A stretch of DNA of 64,000 nucleotides from Gelatoporia subvermispora B (GCA_000320605.2 KB445812.1:403660-467659), one strand, 5' to 3'. Shown: positions 11,886 through 24,777, counted from the stretch's first letter. Notes: generated by a model from the sequence alone, not told the origin. A program made the numbers and translations.

Positions 11886-12719
11886 ATGAAGGTGGTCACC
11901 CAAGCTCTGCGGGCTAGCACGCTCCTCTTCAACAAGCATCGCGCCACCGTGTTGTACCTCAAGGTCCTGCTGATTTTAACGGCCGCATTCTCGAACCACA
12001 TTGCACTCACGTCACCTGAACCTCCCGCATCGACGAAAGAGATTGCCAGAGGGCTATCATCGGGGCAGCATATCTTCCACGTCGCCCTGTCGACAGTACC
12101 ACCCATCGTAAAGGTGCGCTCGAGGAAGCTTCAATACTCTCCAGACCTGACTCCGACCCTTCAGTCCATTGTCTGGGCTGCCTGTCTCAGCGAAGCAGCT
12201 ACAATTCTGGCATCCCATAATGCAACAAGTGTAGCAACACAGGGAACCCTCTCTGCACTGTCCTGGACCAGTACGCAGGACGTGAAGAACAACATGTCTC
12301 CCATCTTCCTACTCGGCTGGGCCCTCTCCGTTTCGGGCGGTCTAGTCCGCCTATCATGTTATCGTACCCTCGGTCGGTTCTTCACGTTTGAGGTCGCCGT
12401 GCGTCCCAAGCATCGGTTGATCACTACAGGGCCTTACGCTTGGGTTCGTCATCCATCTTACACCGCCGGCATAACCGAGACCGCCGGTAACACTATTTGT
12501 CTCTTTCACTCAGGGTCATGGGTCAGAGAAAGCGGCGTCTTGGGGACTAGATGGGGAAGCGCGATTGCGTGCGTATTGTGGATCTGGGATGCATATCTTG
12601 TGGTAAGCGTATGCAGGAGGATGCCGCAGGAGGACCAGATACTACGTAAGCACTTCGGGAAGCAATGGGACGATTGGGCTACCAAAGTACCGTATCGATT
12701 GATGCCTGGTACCCACTAA
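11886..12719 (+). CDS. Isoprenylcysteine carboxyl methyltransferase-like membrane protein, copy 1
   Basis: Multi-pass membrane methyltransferase of the ICMT/PEMT-like family, which methylates C-terminal prenylcysteine or small lipophilic substrates in the endoplasmic reticulum. Diagnostic C-terminal block: RPKHRLITTGPYAWVRHPSY (about residues 160-180), then MPQEDQILRKHFGKQWDDW, the SAM-binding pattern of this family. Three to four hydrophobic helices precede and interrupt it. The frame is open throughout, but alignment with the second copy at 24 kb shows an intron at 12114-12164. It is 51 nt, begins GTGCGCTCGAGGAAGCTTCA, and shares its first 21 bases with the copy-2 intron, which contains a stop. 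The spliced product is about 260 residues. The ATG at 11886 gives an N-terminus about 20 residues longer than copy 2. Yeast Ste14 is similar in length; whether this is the housekeeping CaaX enzyme or a pathway paralogue is unknown. Confidence 0.85.
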   Translation: MKVVTQALRASTLLFNKHRATVLYLKVLLILTAAFSNHIALTSPEPPASTKEIARGLSSGQHIFHVALSTVPPIVKVRSRKLQYSPDLTPTLQSIVWAACLSEAATILASHNATSVATQGTLSALSWTSTQDVKNNMSPIFLLGWALSVSGGLVRLSCYRTLGRFFTFEVAVRPKHRLITTGPYAWVRHPSYTAGITETAGNTICLFHSGSWVRESGVLGTRWGSAIACVLWIWDAYLVVSVCRRMPQEDQILRKHFGKQWDDWATKVPYRLMPGTH

Positions 12720-12765
12720 TTATCAAACTGACAAGGACATTGATTTAATCGAAATATACATGAAT

Positions 12766-14653
12766 TCAGTTTTCTGCAAGCTGACATTCTATGACGGACT
12801 CCATGCCACGTAGCGGATGAACAGCAACGATCCGAAGTCCAGCTTTTCCCACTAAGTCACTCCATTCGCTCTATGTCACGAAAGTCGGCAAAGTTGATTG
12901 AAAGCAGGCTTGAACGAGGGTTACTCACTGCTGTACGCTCATACGCGTTCAAGACACCCATCAAATGTACCCCCAACGCGAGTGGCATGATTGCACATGT
13001 GCCGAAATTCAGAGGAATATACGGTGGGGCCGAGATAGGACAATATTCGTTGCGATCCTGGAGCTCGTCGAGATCTGTAGCGCGAGATTGACGGGCTGCC
13101 GAAGAGCTCGTGGACGTAATGCATGGAGCTATCACTGCGTCTACTATGATGACCCTTGACTAAAGGAAGATTAGAAAGGGAGATAACCCTCACAGAGTGA
13201 CCTCTCTTACCGAAGTTGATGCATCTGCTGCGAGATTTGCGAGGATCTGCACCTGTAGCCATTGTCAGCACATAGTAGAATCCGAGATTTTGGCATCCTG
13301 ATTGCATACGCAAAGATTATCCGGCCAATTGTGTCTGAAGGATCGTAAGAAGAGAACGGAAGAAACATATGTGTGAATGCTTACAGAACATGGCGCAGCA
13401 CAAAAACATGATTCTCTCCAACTCGCTGCTGGGGATCGAAGAAATTGTGTGTTTCCACGTTTATCCGGCTGACTTCAGCATTGTTTTGGAGCTGTTGCTG
13501 GATGTGACGTTTTGCAAGTGGGACGACCTCACCGAGTTCTTGCACAATCAGCGTTGCGTTTGGAAGGCTGGAAACACGGATCAGATTGACTTCATAGGAC
13601 TGATCGGTGTTTGAGCCTACATTCGAGCCAATGCAACAGCGACGCTTCCCTGGCCGCCCCCTACATCAACGATAGTGCTGTGATCAAAATTTTTCCACGG
13701 AAAATCGTTGAGGAGCCCAGCGAGGTGAGCATCTCCCATTGTCTGGACACTGAGGTGTCAACTTGTAATACCTGCTATGAGCACGATGACTTTCCTGCAC
13801 GGAGCTTGCCCACTGGCGAAGCATGTCCGGATGATCTTTCAGGTGTTCAAATAGTGTCTTGTCGGTATTGTAGGCCAGCTGGAATGCCGTGCGAGTGCTC
13901 TGCCCCGAGTACCTCCAATCTTTGTCTGGATGGGTTATTTGATTCATGAGAGCCATCGCGATTCGAGGCTTCCCTTCAGTTCTTGGACGATCATATTCGT
14001 CATATATGCATCAAATCAGAATTGAACACGTACAAAATCCATTTGCGACCATTGCAGCCTTCGCGCAACTCGAGCGAGGTGCGTGTGAGAGTGAAGACAC
14101 CTTCGGTGGTCTCTCGTAACCAGCCCTGAGCAGATAGGTAGCGCAGTACGGGTGTGATCTTCTTGGAATCAATGTCTAGCTCAGACTCTAGACTGATTAC
14201 GCTCAATCCAACGGTAATATCCTCCGCATTTGCCAGTTTGTCGAGAATCCCGGCTTTGACAATCAGATCGAGACAAGCCGTGTCATAGACAGCTGCGGAT
14301 TGCTTTACGACCTTATCGTACGGTCGCTGCAACAGACTATCCAGTTGCCCCTGACACAAAATGTCAGAAAACGCTGAAGCTATGGGGGTCAAGGCACCTT
14401 ACCAGAGTCGCTGAGTATATTTTTGTACTGAATTAGTGTGGTGACTTGATATACCGCACGAACTGTAGAACTTGCCAAGTGCTAGCCGACGTGCCTCATA
14501 CAAACGAGGAGGGCAGATGAACTCGGGGGAATCTAGCGGATGCGGCTCAGCCGAGAAGCTTGAAAGATCTGGAAGTCTATGAACTTCTAGCTCCTCTCGA
14601 ATGGCATCCAGCGCTTTGTTTAGGTTGGTTTGGAGTTGGTGAAGTTCAGACAT
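12766..14653 (-). CDS. SAM-dependent O-methyltransferase (COMT type)
   Basis: Ten exons join to about 463 residues. The family transfers methyl from SAM to phenolic hydroxyls. Order: N-terminal helices with a winged-helix dimerisation domain (YDTACLDLIVKAGILDKL, then VLRYLSAQGWLRETTEGVF), SAM motif IVDVGGGQG (about 252-260), and FVLRHVL-HNWPD with the putative catalytic His near 331 (usual HDW is HNW here). The C-terminus is LRGMESVIECQLAEN. Splicing is odd: exon 1 ends at 14476 before a GC-AG intron (14475-14411), then an 8-nt micro-exon (14403-14410), then a GT-AG intron. Together these restore the expected LALATLGQL. Exon 4 ends where the expected donor reads CAG|GAAAGT, so splicing probably uses a GT six bases upstream (13800), dropping two residues. 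Likely tailoring enzyme with the neighbouring SDR, halogenase and P450. Confidence 0.85.
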
Positions 14654-14740
14654 TCGTATGGAGCCTACAACAGCTTGCTGACAACGTATCCTAGGTATAA
14701 GTACCCTTTAATACCTGATTCCAATCGGGGAAAGGCCCTG

Positions 14741-15458
14741 NNNNNNNNNNNNNNNNNNNNNNNNNNNNNNNNNNNNNNNNNNNNNNNNNNNNNNNNNNNN
14801 NNNNNNNNNNNNNNNNNNNNNNNNNNNNNNNNNNNNNNNNNNNNNNNNNNNNNNNNNNNNNNNNNNNNNNNNNNNNNNNNNNNNNNNNNNNNNNNNNNNN
14901 NNNNNNNNNNNNNNNNNNNNNNNNNNNNNNNNNNNNNNNNNNNNNNNNNNNNNNNNNNNNNNNNNNNNNNNNNNNNNNNNNNNNNNNNNNNNNNNNNNNN
15001 NNNNNNNNNNNNNNNNNNNNNNNNNNNNNNNNNNNNNNNNNNNNNNNNNNNNNNNNNNNNNNNNNNNNNNNNNNNNNNNNNNNNNNNNNNNNNNNNNNNN
15101 NNNNNNNNNNNNNNNNNNNNNNNNNNNNNNNNNNNNNNNNNNNNNNNNNNNNNNNNNNNNNNNNNNNNNNNNNNNNNNNNNNNNNNNNNNNNNNNNNNNN
15201 NNNNNNNNNNNNNNNNNNNNNNNNNNNNNNNNNNNNNNNNNNNNNNNNNNNNNNNNNNNNNNNNNNNNNNNNNNNNNNNNNNNNNNNNNNNNNNNNNNNN
15301 NNNNNNNNNNNNNNNNNNNNNNNNNNNNNNNNNNNNNNNNNNNNNNNNNNNNNNNNNNNNNNNNNNNNNNNNNNNNNNNNNNNNNNNNNNNNNNNNNNNN
15401 NNNNNNNNNNNNNNNNNNNNNNNNNNNNNNNNNNNNNNNNNNNNNNNNNNNNNNNNNN
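14741..15458. other. Assembly gap (718 N)
   Basis: Run of N between the OMT promoter and unannotated sequence. Its true content and length are unknown, so the open frame reported across it is meaningless. Confidence 0.99.
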
Positions 15459-16839
15459 TTAGTTGTGAGCTAGTACTAGACTAGAACTTTTTCAACAATT
15501 AGTTGTCTCTAGAAAATGAGGTTTTTCCAGATGCTGGTGAGATGGAGAGAGGATTCGCACGCAATCACCATATGACAGGAGCCATACCCACTGATACAGA
15601 GCATCTCACCAATGGCGGCTCAAACCGATGGTGTGGTAGAAGAGCTACACGGGTATCGCCTGAGGTCAGTCCTTACTGAACTTAGAGATATCTGATTTCG
15701 CGGCCGCTCGAGAAGTTGCAATGGCCCTGCACCGGAGGGGCCAAGCCGCATCAGAGCAACAGAATATTCGACAGTGTGTCGCAACTCAGGGTTGCGCAAC
15801 TGTAACCTTGTTGAGTGCACGAGGTACAGTGTACCAGGACATATGGAGCGTATATGTCAACGCTGGTCTACGAAACCGCACAAGTTCCGAGGATGGCATG
15901 AAGGACGCATGTGGTTGACGTGAGACGCTCGCCTTCTTCTCAGGACTGCCCGGCGTCTTTCTTCTCTGCCGTGTATCCTAGTCGTAAGTTAATCGAATGT
16001 ACACTAACTACAGAATCACAGCAGAAAGCAAGAAGGGCTTCGAGGCGATGAAGGTTCCAATTACTACACCAGGAAAGTGTCCACTCGTCTTAGGGCGTCT
16101 TGCATGCCTTTCGAGGTACTTGACACGCGTTAGCGAGCTGCGGCAGGGCAGAGAAGTCGCCGCCAACCTCCGAAAGGAAGGCAAGACGCGTTAAGTCAAC
16201 ATGACATTTCCCTGATACTAGAGGCGTCGCCGCGATACGCAAATGTATGCACTGCCATATGGGCGCAACTCAAACGGGCGTTAGAAATGTCATAAGTATG
16301 GCAATGCAGCTGGGAACGTCGTAACGGAAACACGGGAATGTAACTTTTCTCGACCACATTTGAACATGTACAACGTCACTCATCTTCTCGAAGCAGATGT
16401 TCGAACTGTTGCTCATGCGCCCGATAGAAGGATCGCGTGCAGTGTGTCATGTTCTCCAGTGTGAGACCGAGACCGAACGTACTAGGACAAATCGTGAGTA
16501 ACGTAGCGCCTCCGCAGGGTCCACGACATAAACAGTCATTCATAGTAGTCTGTAGATGTGCCTATCTGACAGCGCCCAGCCCTCAAGAGGCACCAACAAG
16601 TCTTATCTGAGCTTATGCGCTAGCCCGGCGCTCTAGTACGGTACTGATCCGGGCAGTGCGAAACTCCTGCTCAAGCCCGTCTCTTGGACGATGCAATCCT
16701 GGGCTCTCGGAATAGTCAGGTCACGGAAAAACTGAGGGGATAGACAACCACTCCCGCCGACCCGGCGCATCGGGTTGCTCATACTACTTGGTCCCATTGC
16801 CCAAAGCATCGAACGCTGCTCTCAGAGGCCATTAGCAAA

Positions 16840-17145
16840 ATCTCATTTCCACTTGCCGATAACTTTTCGCAGCTTGTCGTGACTTTTACGACTTGCCACG
16901 TCCAAAAGGGGGGGAAAGTTAGCTGTAAGTTGGTGATTCAGCTTGCTCGACAACTTTTTGATGCTTTTTTAAGCTTGCCTTTCCTAGCGCTAACATTATT
17001 TTTCCACGGTTGCAAGGCCCTGACTAGTCATCGGCAACTTCGCGGTAGGCTGAAATGCCAACTTTTTGCCAACTTTTCCATCTTTCCGACCTTTTTTGGT
17101 TCGGCAAGTTGTAAAAGTTGTAAAATTTGGCGGCAAATTCAAGGT
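16840..17145. repeat. Cluster of CAACTTTT/AAAAGTTG inverted motifs
   Basis: The motifs CAACTTTT, GACTTTTAC and their complements (AAAAGTTG, GGCAAGTTG) recur, for example GCCAACTTTTTGCCAACTTT at 17058 facing GTTGTAAAAGTTGTAAAA at 17107. This gives a loosely palindromic tract resembling the remains of a fold-back element. No ends or target duplication were found. Confidence 0.35.
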
Positions 17146-17960
17146 GAGATTTTCCTGATGGATGTCAGGTGGTCCGTGCTAATACCCGCATTGCACCCCC
17201 CATGGTACCTTCTTGATGTTGAATCATGTCCGTTCGGCTCATGGTCGAGGTAAAATTTGCAGAAATAGTCCTCGGTGCCGCACTAACTCTACATCGATAT
17301 TTCTTCCTAGTGGAGACCCATAGAAGTGATAGAACTCCTCGACTGCCTACTGGAGGCGAAACGTACAGAATTCCGGTGTGTAAGCTGTCCCTGAAACACA
17401 CTCGGAGAATCATTTCCTGCAAGTGTTAACACAGCCATATTTCCGCCGATTGTGACCACCAATATGCCAAAGATATCAGCCGTCCTATGGCGAAGCTATC
17501 CTACTGTACCGAGCTCCGATACTCCCCCGAAGCGCACTCCGAGTTGCGAAAGGAGCAAATGAGCTCACTCTACAACCACGCACACTAGTACCCTGGATGT
17601 CCGACTAGAATACGACCATCGCGATGTTGGTCCCGATGTCATGTAGATCGTATTTTCGCCTGTCTGTACTATAATAATCCAACCTTTGAACGATCTGCGT
17701 TCTACAAGCACAGCATAATCTCGGTGCCATCCTCCGAGACTTTGATCACGAGATGGAGGAATACCCCGTCGATCTGTTGTATATACTTGCACAAGTATAT
17801 TATGTTTACAAGAATATGAACGATTGTGCCGATAATGCTTGTAATATCGCTGTATAATTGTTTCAGTATATAGCGCTGAATGGTAAATGCAATGCATGGC
17901 GCATCGTGCATCATGTATGGTGTAAGTAATACGTGCCACTGAGGGGGCGAAACAAGCTCC

Positions 17961-17986
17961 AGACAAATAATATAAATTATTTGTCT
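17961..17986. repeat. Perfect 11-bp inverted repeat with 4-base loop
   Basis: AGACAAATAAT, then ATAA, then ATTATTTGTCT. AT-rich hairpin of unknown role. Confidence 0.6.
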
Positions 17987-20900
17987 GTCAACGACGAGTT
18001 GTGTGCGCGCAGTCTGATGAAAAGCAGGTGTCCTAATCAGCGACTATTCTGTACCCAGAACCAGCTTAGTGCAGAGCTGTGAGGCATCGGGGTTTTTGCG
18101 CGTACACTGAGATTCAGGTCGCGCGAAAGCTGTGGAGCCTGTGCGATTTGCAATGATGCTCGGCGCTCTTGAGTACGCAAACACTTAACGCCAAGTCTCT
18201 TGAGCCGAGAAAGCGCCGTTGCTCGACCTTGACTTGAGCGGTGGTCAGGTCAACCTCCTCCATACTTGTCTTCTGTCTCGACATACCTTTCACATGGATC
18301 TCCCAGACGTTCTCAATCGCACAAGTCGCCCCTATATTAGTCATCGCACTTCCTCCTGAACTCGTATCCAAACATCTGATGTGAAGCGACTACAACGCTC
18401 TCCGCTGTCTCCCCTACTTGCACGATGTCCTACACCTCGTCATCCCACGTTGGATCATGGAACCTCAGCGGAAACGGTGCCAACAGAGCAGCGACTCAAC
18501 GCCGTGGAGCAAATGTACATGATTGCTGGTAAACCTCCTCGCAACTCCCAAGGTCACTGGCAGTGGTGGGTAGCCCTTGTCTGGTGGCGCATGGGCGAAC
18601 CGGAGGGCCAACAACCTCAACAATAGACACAATCGACATTGGCTACCCATCCTCCTCGAAGAAATTTATTTCCGAAAGTATGATGACAAGCTCAATGGTT
18701 CCGAGCTTCAGGTGAGTCACGATTTACGCGATGGGCAGTGGCACCTTCAAGGAGCTCGACTCCAATACCCTAGGCATTCAGGGCACATGGCTGGCTAGGT
18801 CCCACTCGCATGTTTATTTTGCTGTTGAACAAATGAATCAGACGTTGATGACTTGTGCAGAGCCTATGCACAAGAAATATGCGCCTCGCGAGCACCTCCG
18901 AGCAAGACTCGCTCATCATCTGCAACAATAACGTCGGCAAATGTGAGGGGTAATGTACGTAGTTCTCCTCATCCAATAACATTGCTATTGGTGCTGACAT
19001 TGTGGCCACGCATGTCCAGCTCTCGGGTTCCATGTCCCTGTTTGAGCATCTGTGGGGACACCGCATTTGACAACCCGTGCAATACGTCGCCAGCGCACAT
19101 CCATACCCTCAGAGGTGAAATATATATAATTGGACTATCGTGATACTTGCCGGTGGGCATCTCCGCGCACACCGGCTGGAAAGGCTCCACTTTATTATCA
19201 AGAAGAAGCATAGGTAGCTCCAACGAATGATACGAGCATTGTACGGGACGATGGTCAGGAAGCAATATATCACAGATGCAATTCTGTTCAAGGTGTACCT
19301 GTCTACACGGACCACGGTGTTAACTGGCTTGATATTTGAGGATCATCTCATACTACTACGTCATGTCGACAAGGTAATGTAGCGTTAAGGCTCTGCACTT
19401 GCCCCTTGCATCTCGGGCACGTCAAGTCTGTGAGACCGCAGGGGGGGGCCTGTCAGTGGGGACGACGATTTCATCAACTTAGGCCGGCAGAAGTCCTCGA
19501 GCCTCCCAGAAGTACGCCACGCCGTGTTCGCCGATTACTACCTTGGCTCCTGTCAGGTGCGAGGACCACGAAGCCTGCTGCGAAGTCATCAGCTCATGTG
19601 ACGGGTACTGAACCGTAAGTGACAGATCTGGTGATATTACTAATGAATTTGCTATTGGACTCGGCATGTGTGGCTAGGAACGCATGAACGCATCAGGATC
19701 AGAATGTGAGAAATTTCCACACTCGAAATAGTATGACTGACAGCCCTAGCGGACCGAAGGGTGTGGAGTAATCGACGCTACTCCAATTCGTTGAGCTAGC
19801 TCGTATCTTGTGAGTAAGAGGAAACAGAAATATGGCCTAGTATTGGGCAATTGTGAGTCAATCTAATGCCTCCTCCTTACATGTTAATCGTGTCCTATGA
19901 CCAACAGGAGTACGAATTCGCCGACACAGTACACCAGAGAAACATCACAATTCCGTTTATCACTGCGGCATCTTGTTCATTTCCGGAAATCTGCGATGCC
20001 TAAGTCACGGTGTCGCACATCCCTGAGGGTTATTAGTATTCTATTTCTCAACGTATGTTGATGTGAATTACAGGATCTGGTCGAACCTGAATCAAATGAT
20101 GCTCTCGAAGTGTCTCGAATGGACTGTACTGTCGAATATCTGGGCACAAGAGATATCGGCGGCGCTCGCTGTATCCGTGCCCTCAAGTGTTGCCGAGTGT
20201 GACCGGTACGTCCATTAGCTGTTCGGAAGCTGTAGCGTGCAAACGCATGACTCACTGAACGATCAATAGTTTGCCTCTATCTTCATGAGCGAAGTCCAAT
20301 CTGAATCACGCCCTGGACTCTCTGAGCATATGGTCAAAAGAGACAGCTCCAGAAGTCCCGAAGAGGATGTGTATATACCAGACTCTGTATTCATCTTGAG
20401 GCGTAGCCCTCAAAGCCTAAGGATCAGGAAGCACTCACGTGATATAAGAAGAACATTATTCGTACAGGGGAGTTTAGGATTTCAGGGTCTGCGAGCTCGG
20501 AAACAGGGCTCACAAATCCGAGGATCTGGATATGTGCCTATGGAGACAGGCAGATAATATGGAGGCCGTCGTATGGCGTTCTCACTGCGACATTTCACAC
20601 AGCTCCGTCCGCGGCCTTCACGACCTATGTAGAAGGAAAGGACATTATGTTTTTCCCGCTTATCCTCCAGGGCGACTCTCGGATGTGACTGTCATTCCGT
20701 GGCCTCTCTTGTCAATGTTGTACGCTTCTGTGATGTTCAATTTGCAAAGAATGTGTGCACCAACAAACTAGCCGACTCATAGGCCCTCGCGTGGCATAGA
20801 TGGTAAATACCGGCGGAGATGAATTGATGGTACCTTGACGGCCTATTGCGACCAGTATATTGAGTTACCCAGCATAAGATATACCGAAGAAACGAGTATG

Positions 20901-21289
20901 GAGCGACGATAATTGGCGAGTGAATTGATCATCACCGCTCGCTTCACTGTTTTACTGTTGATGCAGCTCAATGATGATCTTCTATCTCACAATTGAACAG
21001 CTATGGATGGATGCAAGTTGCTTAGTAGCCCGCGGACAGAGCTTCGCCAGATACAAATAAACATATGGAGTGTGAGATATGATTATCACCGTCCGCATGA
21101 TCGCGGCAGTATGCTTTCAGTTGAAGTGGCTGTGGCAACCTAGTGCAAGGCACCGTCAATGTCTCCATTTTCAATACCTATTCACCTGAGCAGTGACCCT
21201 CGCAAGGCCATATAAAGGGCCACTGTTCGATCACCCAGGTATGGTGCACTGTCTTGCGAGTGCTCTACACAATCTCACACAAACCCAAT

Positions 21290-23270
21290 ATGTCTGTGTC
21301 ATCTGGCGCACTAGGGAGATTCGATGTACCCCCTCTGGACAATACGGTATGCCTTTCCGCTGTTCATCTACAACGCTACAGCAGGGAACTGACTCGCATT
21401 GGATTAGATGGGAGCCTTGCTCATCGGCGCACTGTGAGTCCCGTGTCATGTTCGTGACATATCCACTTACGACAGGAAACACCACTCGTACAAGTGTATC
21501 CGCAGCGTACGTGATTGGTCGTTCCTGCTATAATTGACGATATCATTGCATTCCATCCAGACTATGGGGTATCACTTGCTCGCAGGCGTATCATTACTAT
21601 ACCGTTAGTGTTGTTGTGGTCTTGTATGCCGAATCTCTCAATGATACACTCGGACAGCATTACAGCGATGTTGTACTCCTCCAATTGGTGGTATGTCTCA
21701 TGTTCGATCGGGAAGTGAGATCTATTGACCTAGATGGTCTATCAGGTTGTCACTTCTTTGTACGCCCCTGAATCTGAGCACATAGGAATTCACTACTGAG
21801 CATAGCTCGTTTTACCAGCCTTCTGGATACGGTTCACCAGATTTTGATATCGCACATCGTCTACACATATCTGATCACCTGGTACAGTGATCCTCTGAAC
21901 CTCCTTCGATACGTCTGGTAAGCGGTCATGTATTCCTCACTGTATGCAATGTGCCAACTAATGAGATAATGAATAAGGAGCATCGAGGTGATATGTACTG
22001 CTTACTCCAATAGACACCTGGATGGCTGATGGTACAACAGGTTCAGATCTTAGTCACTGTGCGTGCGTTGCTTGCCATACGAGATCCACACTGACCCTAT
22101 GGGCAAGGGTTTCAATGTTCTGCTTGTCGAGGGGTGAGTGTCCTTAACACATAATGATAAACGACGTTCACGTGTTGTATGAGGTTCCTCATCTGGAGGG
22201 TTTGGCTTTGTGTGTAACTACATAAATGATGAGTCCACATGCCTTATCGATTATGTAGTTGGACGTCAATCCATTCTGCAAGTATCACCCCTGGTAAGAT
22301 CCGCCTAACGCTCACTTTTCCGGATACTCAAGAGTATCGTGCACCTCGATGACCGGTAGATAGCGCTGTCTCTCACGTCATTCACGATTGAAATCCGTGC
22401 GTCATCTTCCCAGTTAATATTCGAGTTAATATTCAATGCTCAACAATCTCAGTTTACTACTGTAAAATGTGGGATGTCTGACTCGTGATCGTATTTTGCG
22501 GCTCATGAGAAGCACAGGAAAGGATTCGAGTTGCTGGTTGGTGCCGACAAGCTCCTCGTGAGTTGTCTTCTGCTCAAACTAACCGCACTTTCTGATGACT
22601 TGTGGCAGGATTATTCCTATGCCTCGGGTGCCATCAACATGGCCGCCATTGGAGCCATCACCGTTCAATCTGTCTTTCTTTTACGTAGCTCCAAGAGTGG
22701 TTTAGCTTCGTGAGTCGTCCCACACATAGACAGGGTTCTGTACAAACATTTGGGAAGGACGAATCATGTAATCCAGCGCCTCATCGTCTTCCTCGTTGGC
22801 ACTGGACTGGCTATATCGTATGTGATATGCGATCTTTGGCTGCATTTCGGCTAAGCCGACTTGTAGCTTCTGCGCAATGTTAAGCCTTATAACGGTGACG
22901 CATTCTGCCTCAGCGTAGGCCATCGGTATTTACTCAAACCCACCTCTGTGTAGGTCATCGCGATGCCCACCACCCTTATTTTCTCAATCTTTTACTTTTT
23001 AATATCAAGACGTGAGTACCCGGGTATAAGCGTATCGATCATCTCAAGGAACTCTGACCTTGACAGTGGCTACGAACTCACTCCTGTTGACGTGAGTATG
23101 CCTACTGCCAGTGCATCTGTGACAAAGATACTGACATCCACAGACTCAATATGCGTGAGGGAATGCGAGCTGCTCTGCCGAATACAGTAGTGTTGGGAAG
23201 CCTCCGCTTCGCGGCCACTACCACCGAAGTGAGCCAACGATATCTGCAGAAAAGAGGCTTATTCACGTGA
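21290..23270 (+). pseudogene. DUF6534-family multi-pass membrane protein, decayed
   Basis: Joined fragments follow the order of the fungal DUF6534 family. The N-terminal DVPPLDNT and GALLIGAL are followed by LLDTVHQILISHIVYTYLIT (21816-21890), WYSDPLNLLRYVW, and a TM segment before FLLRSSKSGLAS (22680). Then come AMPTTLIFSIFYF (22962) and a relic of the usual SLLATLNAR end (23075-23170), where CTACGAACTCACTCC lacks two bases. A C-terminal exon (LNMREGMRAALPNTVVLGS) ends with TGA at 23270. Several exons need frameshifts or carry stops (for example after YGITC-type sequence at 21565), so it is unlikely to make a full protein. The family is widespread in agaricomycetes and has no known function. 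Confidence 0.7.
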
Positions 23271-24003
23271 ATGTCTTCAGCAGGTCACTGGCTCACGGAT
23301 GACTTCGACTTGTGACGTTCCTGATGCGGCTGTGATTGTCTGACCCAATGTGCGGAGTTGAGCGATCCGCGCTGAGCAATCTCTGATAACGGTACCAGGA
23401 CGATCTGGCGGAGTCCTCGACGCCGTTTTCTACACGTCTATGTTTTACGGAGCATCTCCGGAATACTATGCGTGTGCTGACGTCTGGCAGCGGCACTTTC
23501 TGAGGAAAGTTGGACTTGGATCGACGGTGTACCATATGCTGAAGAGAGTCATTGCAGATGTGTACACGTCGCATCCAGATAGCGACATAAGGAAGGCTGT
23601 GTGAATCGTTAGTTTTACCTATGTTCAAAACTGCATACCAAACGCAGAAATTGCCGTGTGACCCTATTTGTGCTATTTCGAAATCATCATTGCCGTCTAC
23701 CACTGAAGTGATGTTCAGGTGGATTTAATAGCTGAGTGTTCTCCTCGGATCGGTCATGCTCGTGTGCAAGGCTATCTCGACAGACGATCAGTAGCCCAGC
23801 TTCGATCCAAGTAGTTCGGCTGGCCACCCCGATTGCAGCCGATCTGAGTTCCCTGCCTACGACGCGGTCTAATTCCTCATGGGCCGCTCTTCGAGGTGTT
23901 TTGATCACCAGATTCAGGCAATACAAAGCACTCGTCCACCACTAAATAGAATGTGTGAGAGCGTCACATTCGATCGCCTGTTTGTGCTCCTATGTGTCGT
24001 TTG
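23271..24003. other. Intergenic, nothing recognised
   Basis: Short open frames on both strands only; no motif recognised. Confidence 0.45.
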
Positions 24004-24777
24004 CTAATACAGACTGGGAACTAAGCGATATGGTACTGCCTTGGCCCAATCATCCCACTGCTTCCCAAACTCTGTACGCAGCACCTGGTCCTCCTGCGGT
24101 ATCCTGTTAAATACCCCCCCGATTAGGTATACGTTCCAAGTCCACCAGGAATACGCAAGTACCCTCCCCCATTCAGTGCCCAAGACACCGCTCTCCAGAA
24201 TCCACGATCCAGAGGAAAACAGGCACATGGCTATGCCAACCGTCTCGATCATTCCGGAGATGTAAGATGGGTGGCGAACCCACGCGTACGGACCGGCAGT
24301 GATAAGCTGGTGTGCGGGGCGTACTGCGACCTCGTATGTGAAGAATCTCCCGAGGGTATGATAGCAGGATAGGCGAACTAATCCGCCGGAAATGGATAGA
24401 ATCCAGCCGATTAAGAAGATGGGAGATATGTTTATCTGCACCGCGTTCTGTTCAGCGGTCCAAGAGAGTGCAGACAGGGTCCGCTGTGCTGCAACGCTTG
24501 CTAGATTATGGTACGCAAGAATTGTAGCTACTTCGCAGAAACAGGCGATCCAGACAACAAACTGAAGGATCGAAGTTAGCTCTGAGAGCTATTGAAGCTT
24601 CCTCGAGCGCACCTTAGCGATGGGGGCCACTGTCGACATGGCAATGCGGAAAATACGCTGCGCTGGTGACATTCCTTTGGCAAGTTCTCTTGCGGATGCA
24701 GGCGATTGAGGAGACGTCAACGCAATGTGATTGGCAAGCGCTGCAGAAAGGATGAGCGGGATTTTGAGATACGACAT
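24004..24777 (-). CDS. Isoprenylcysteine carboxyl methyltransferase-like membrane protein, copy 2
   Basis: Two exons (24777-24613 and 24561-24004) join to 240 residues. Starting MSYLKIPLILSAALANHIAL, it aligns along its whole length with the copy at 11.9 kb and carries the same family block (HQLITAGPYAWVRHPSY; IPQEDQVLRTEFGKQWDDW). The intron starts with the same 21 bases as copy 1 but has an in-frame stop, so it must be removed. Several hydrophobic helices; predicted endoplasmic-reticulum membrane enzyme. The two copies are in opposite orientation about 12 kb apart, and decayed relatives lie at 35.3-36.8 kb, so the family has been repeatedly duplicated locally. Substrate unknown: prenylated protein or a small-molecule acid are both possible. 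Confidence 0.87.

Larger units (their letters stand above)
15459..21289. other. Gene-poor stretch, no intact gene recognised
   Basis: About 5.8 kb with only short, unrelated open frames on both strands and no family motif I can name. Composition is mixed and several short inverted repeats occur (entries at 16840 and 17961). Probably decayed sequence like the tracts that hold recognisable pseudogenes elsewhere in the window. Confidence 0.45.

Noticed and set aside
14630..15484. Long open frame across 14741-15458
   Set aside because: It consists almost entirely of N.
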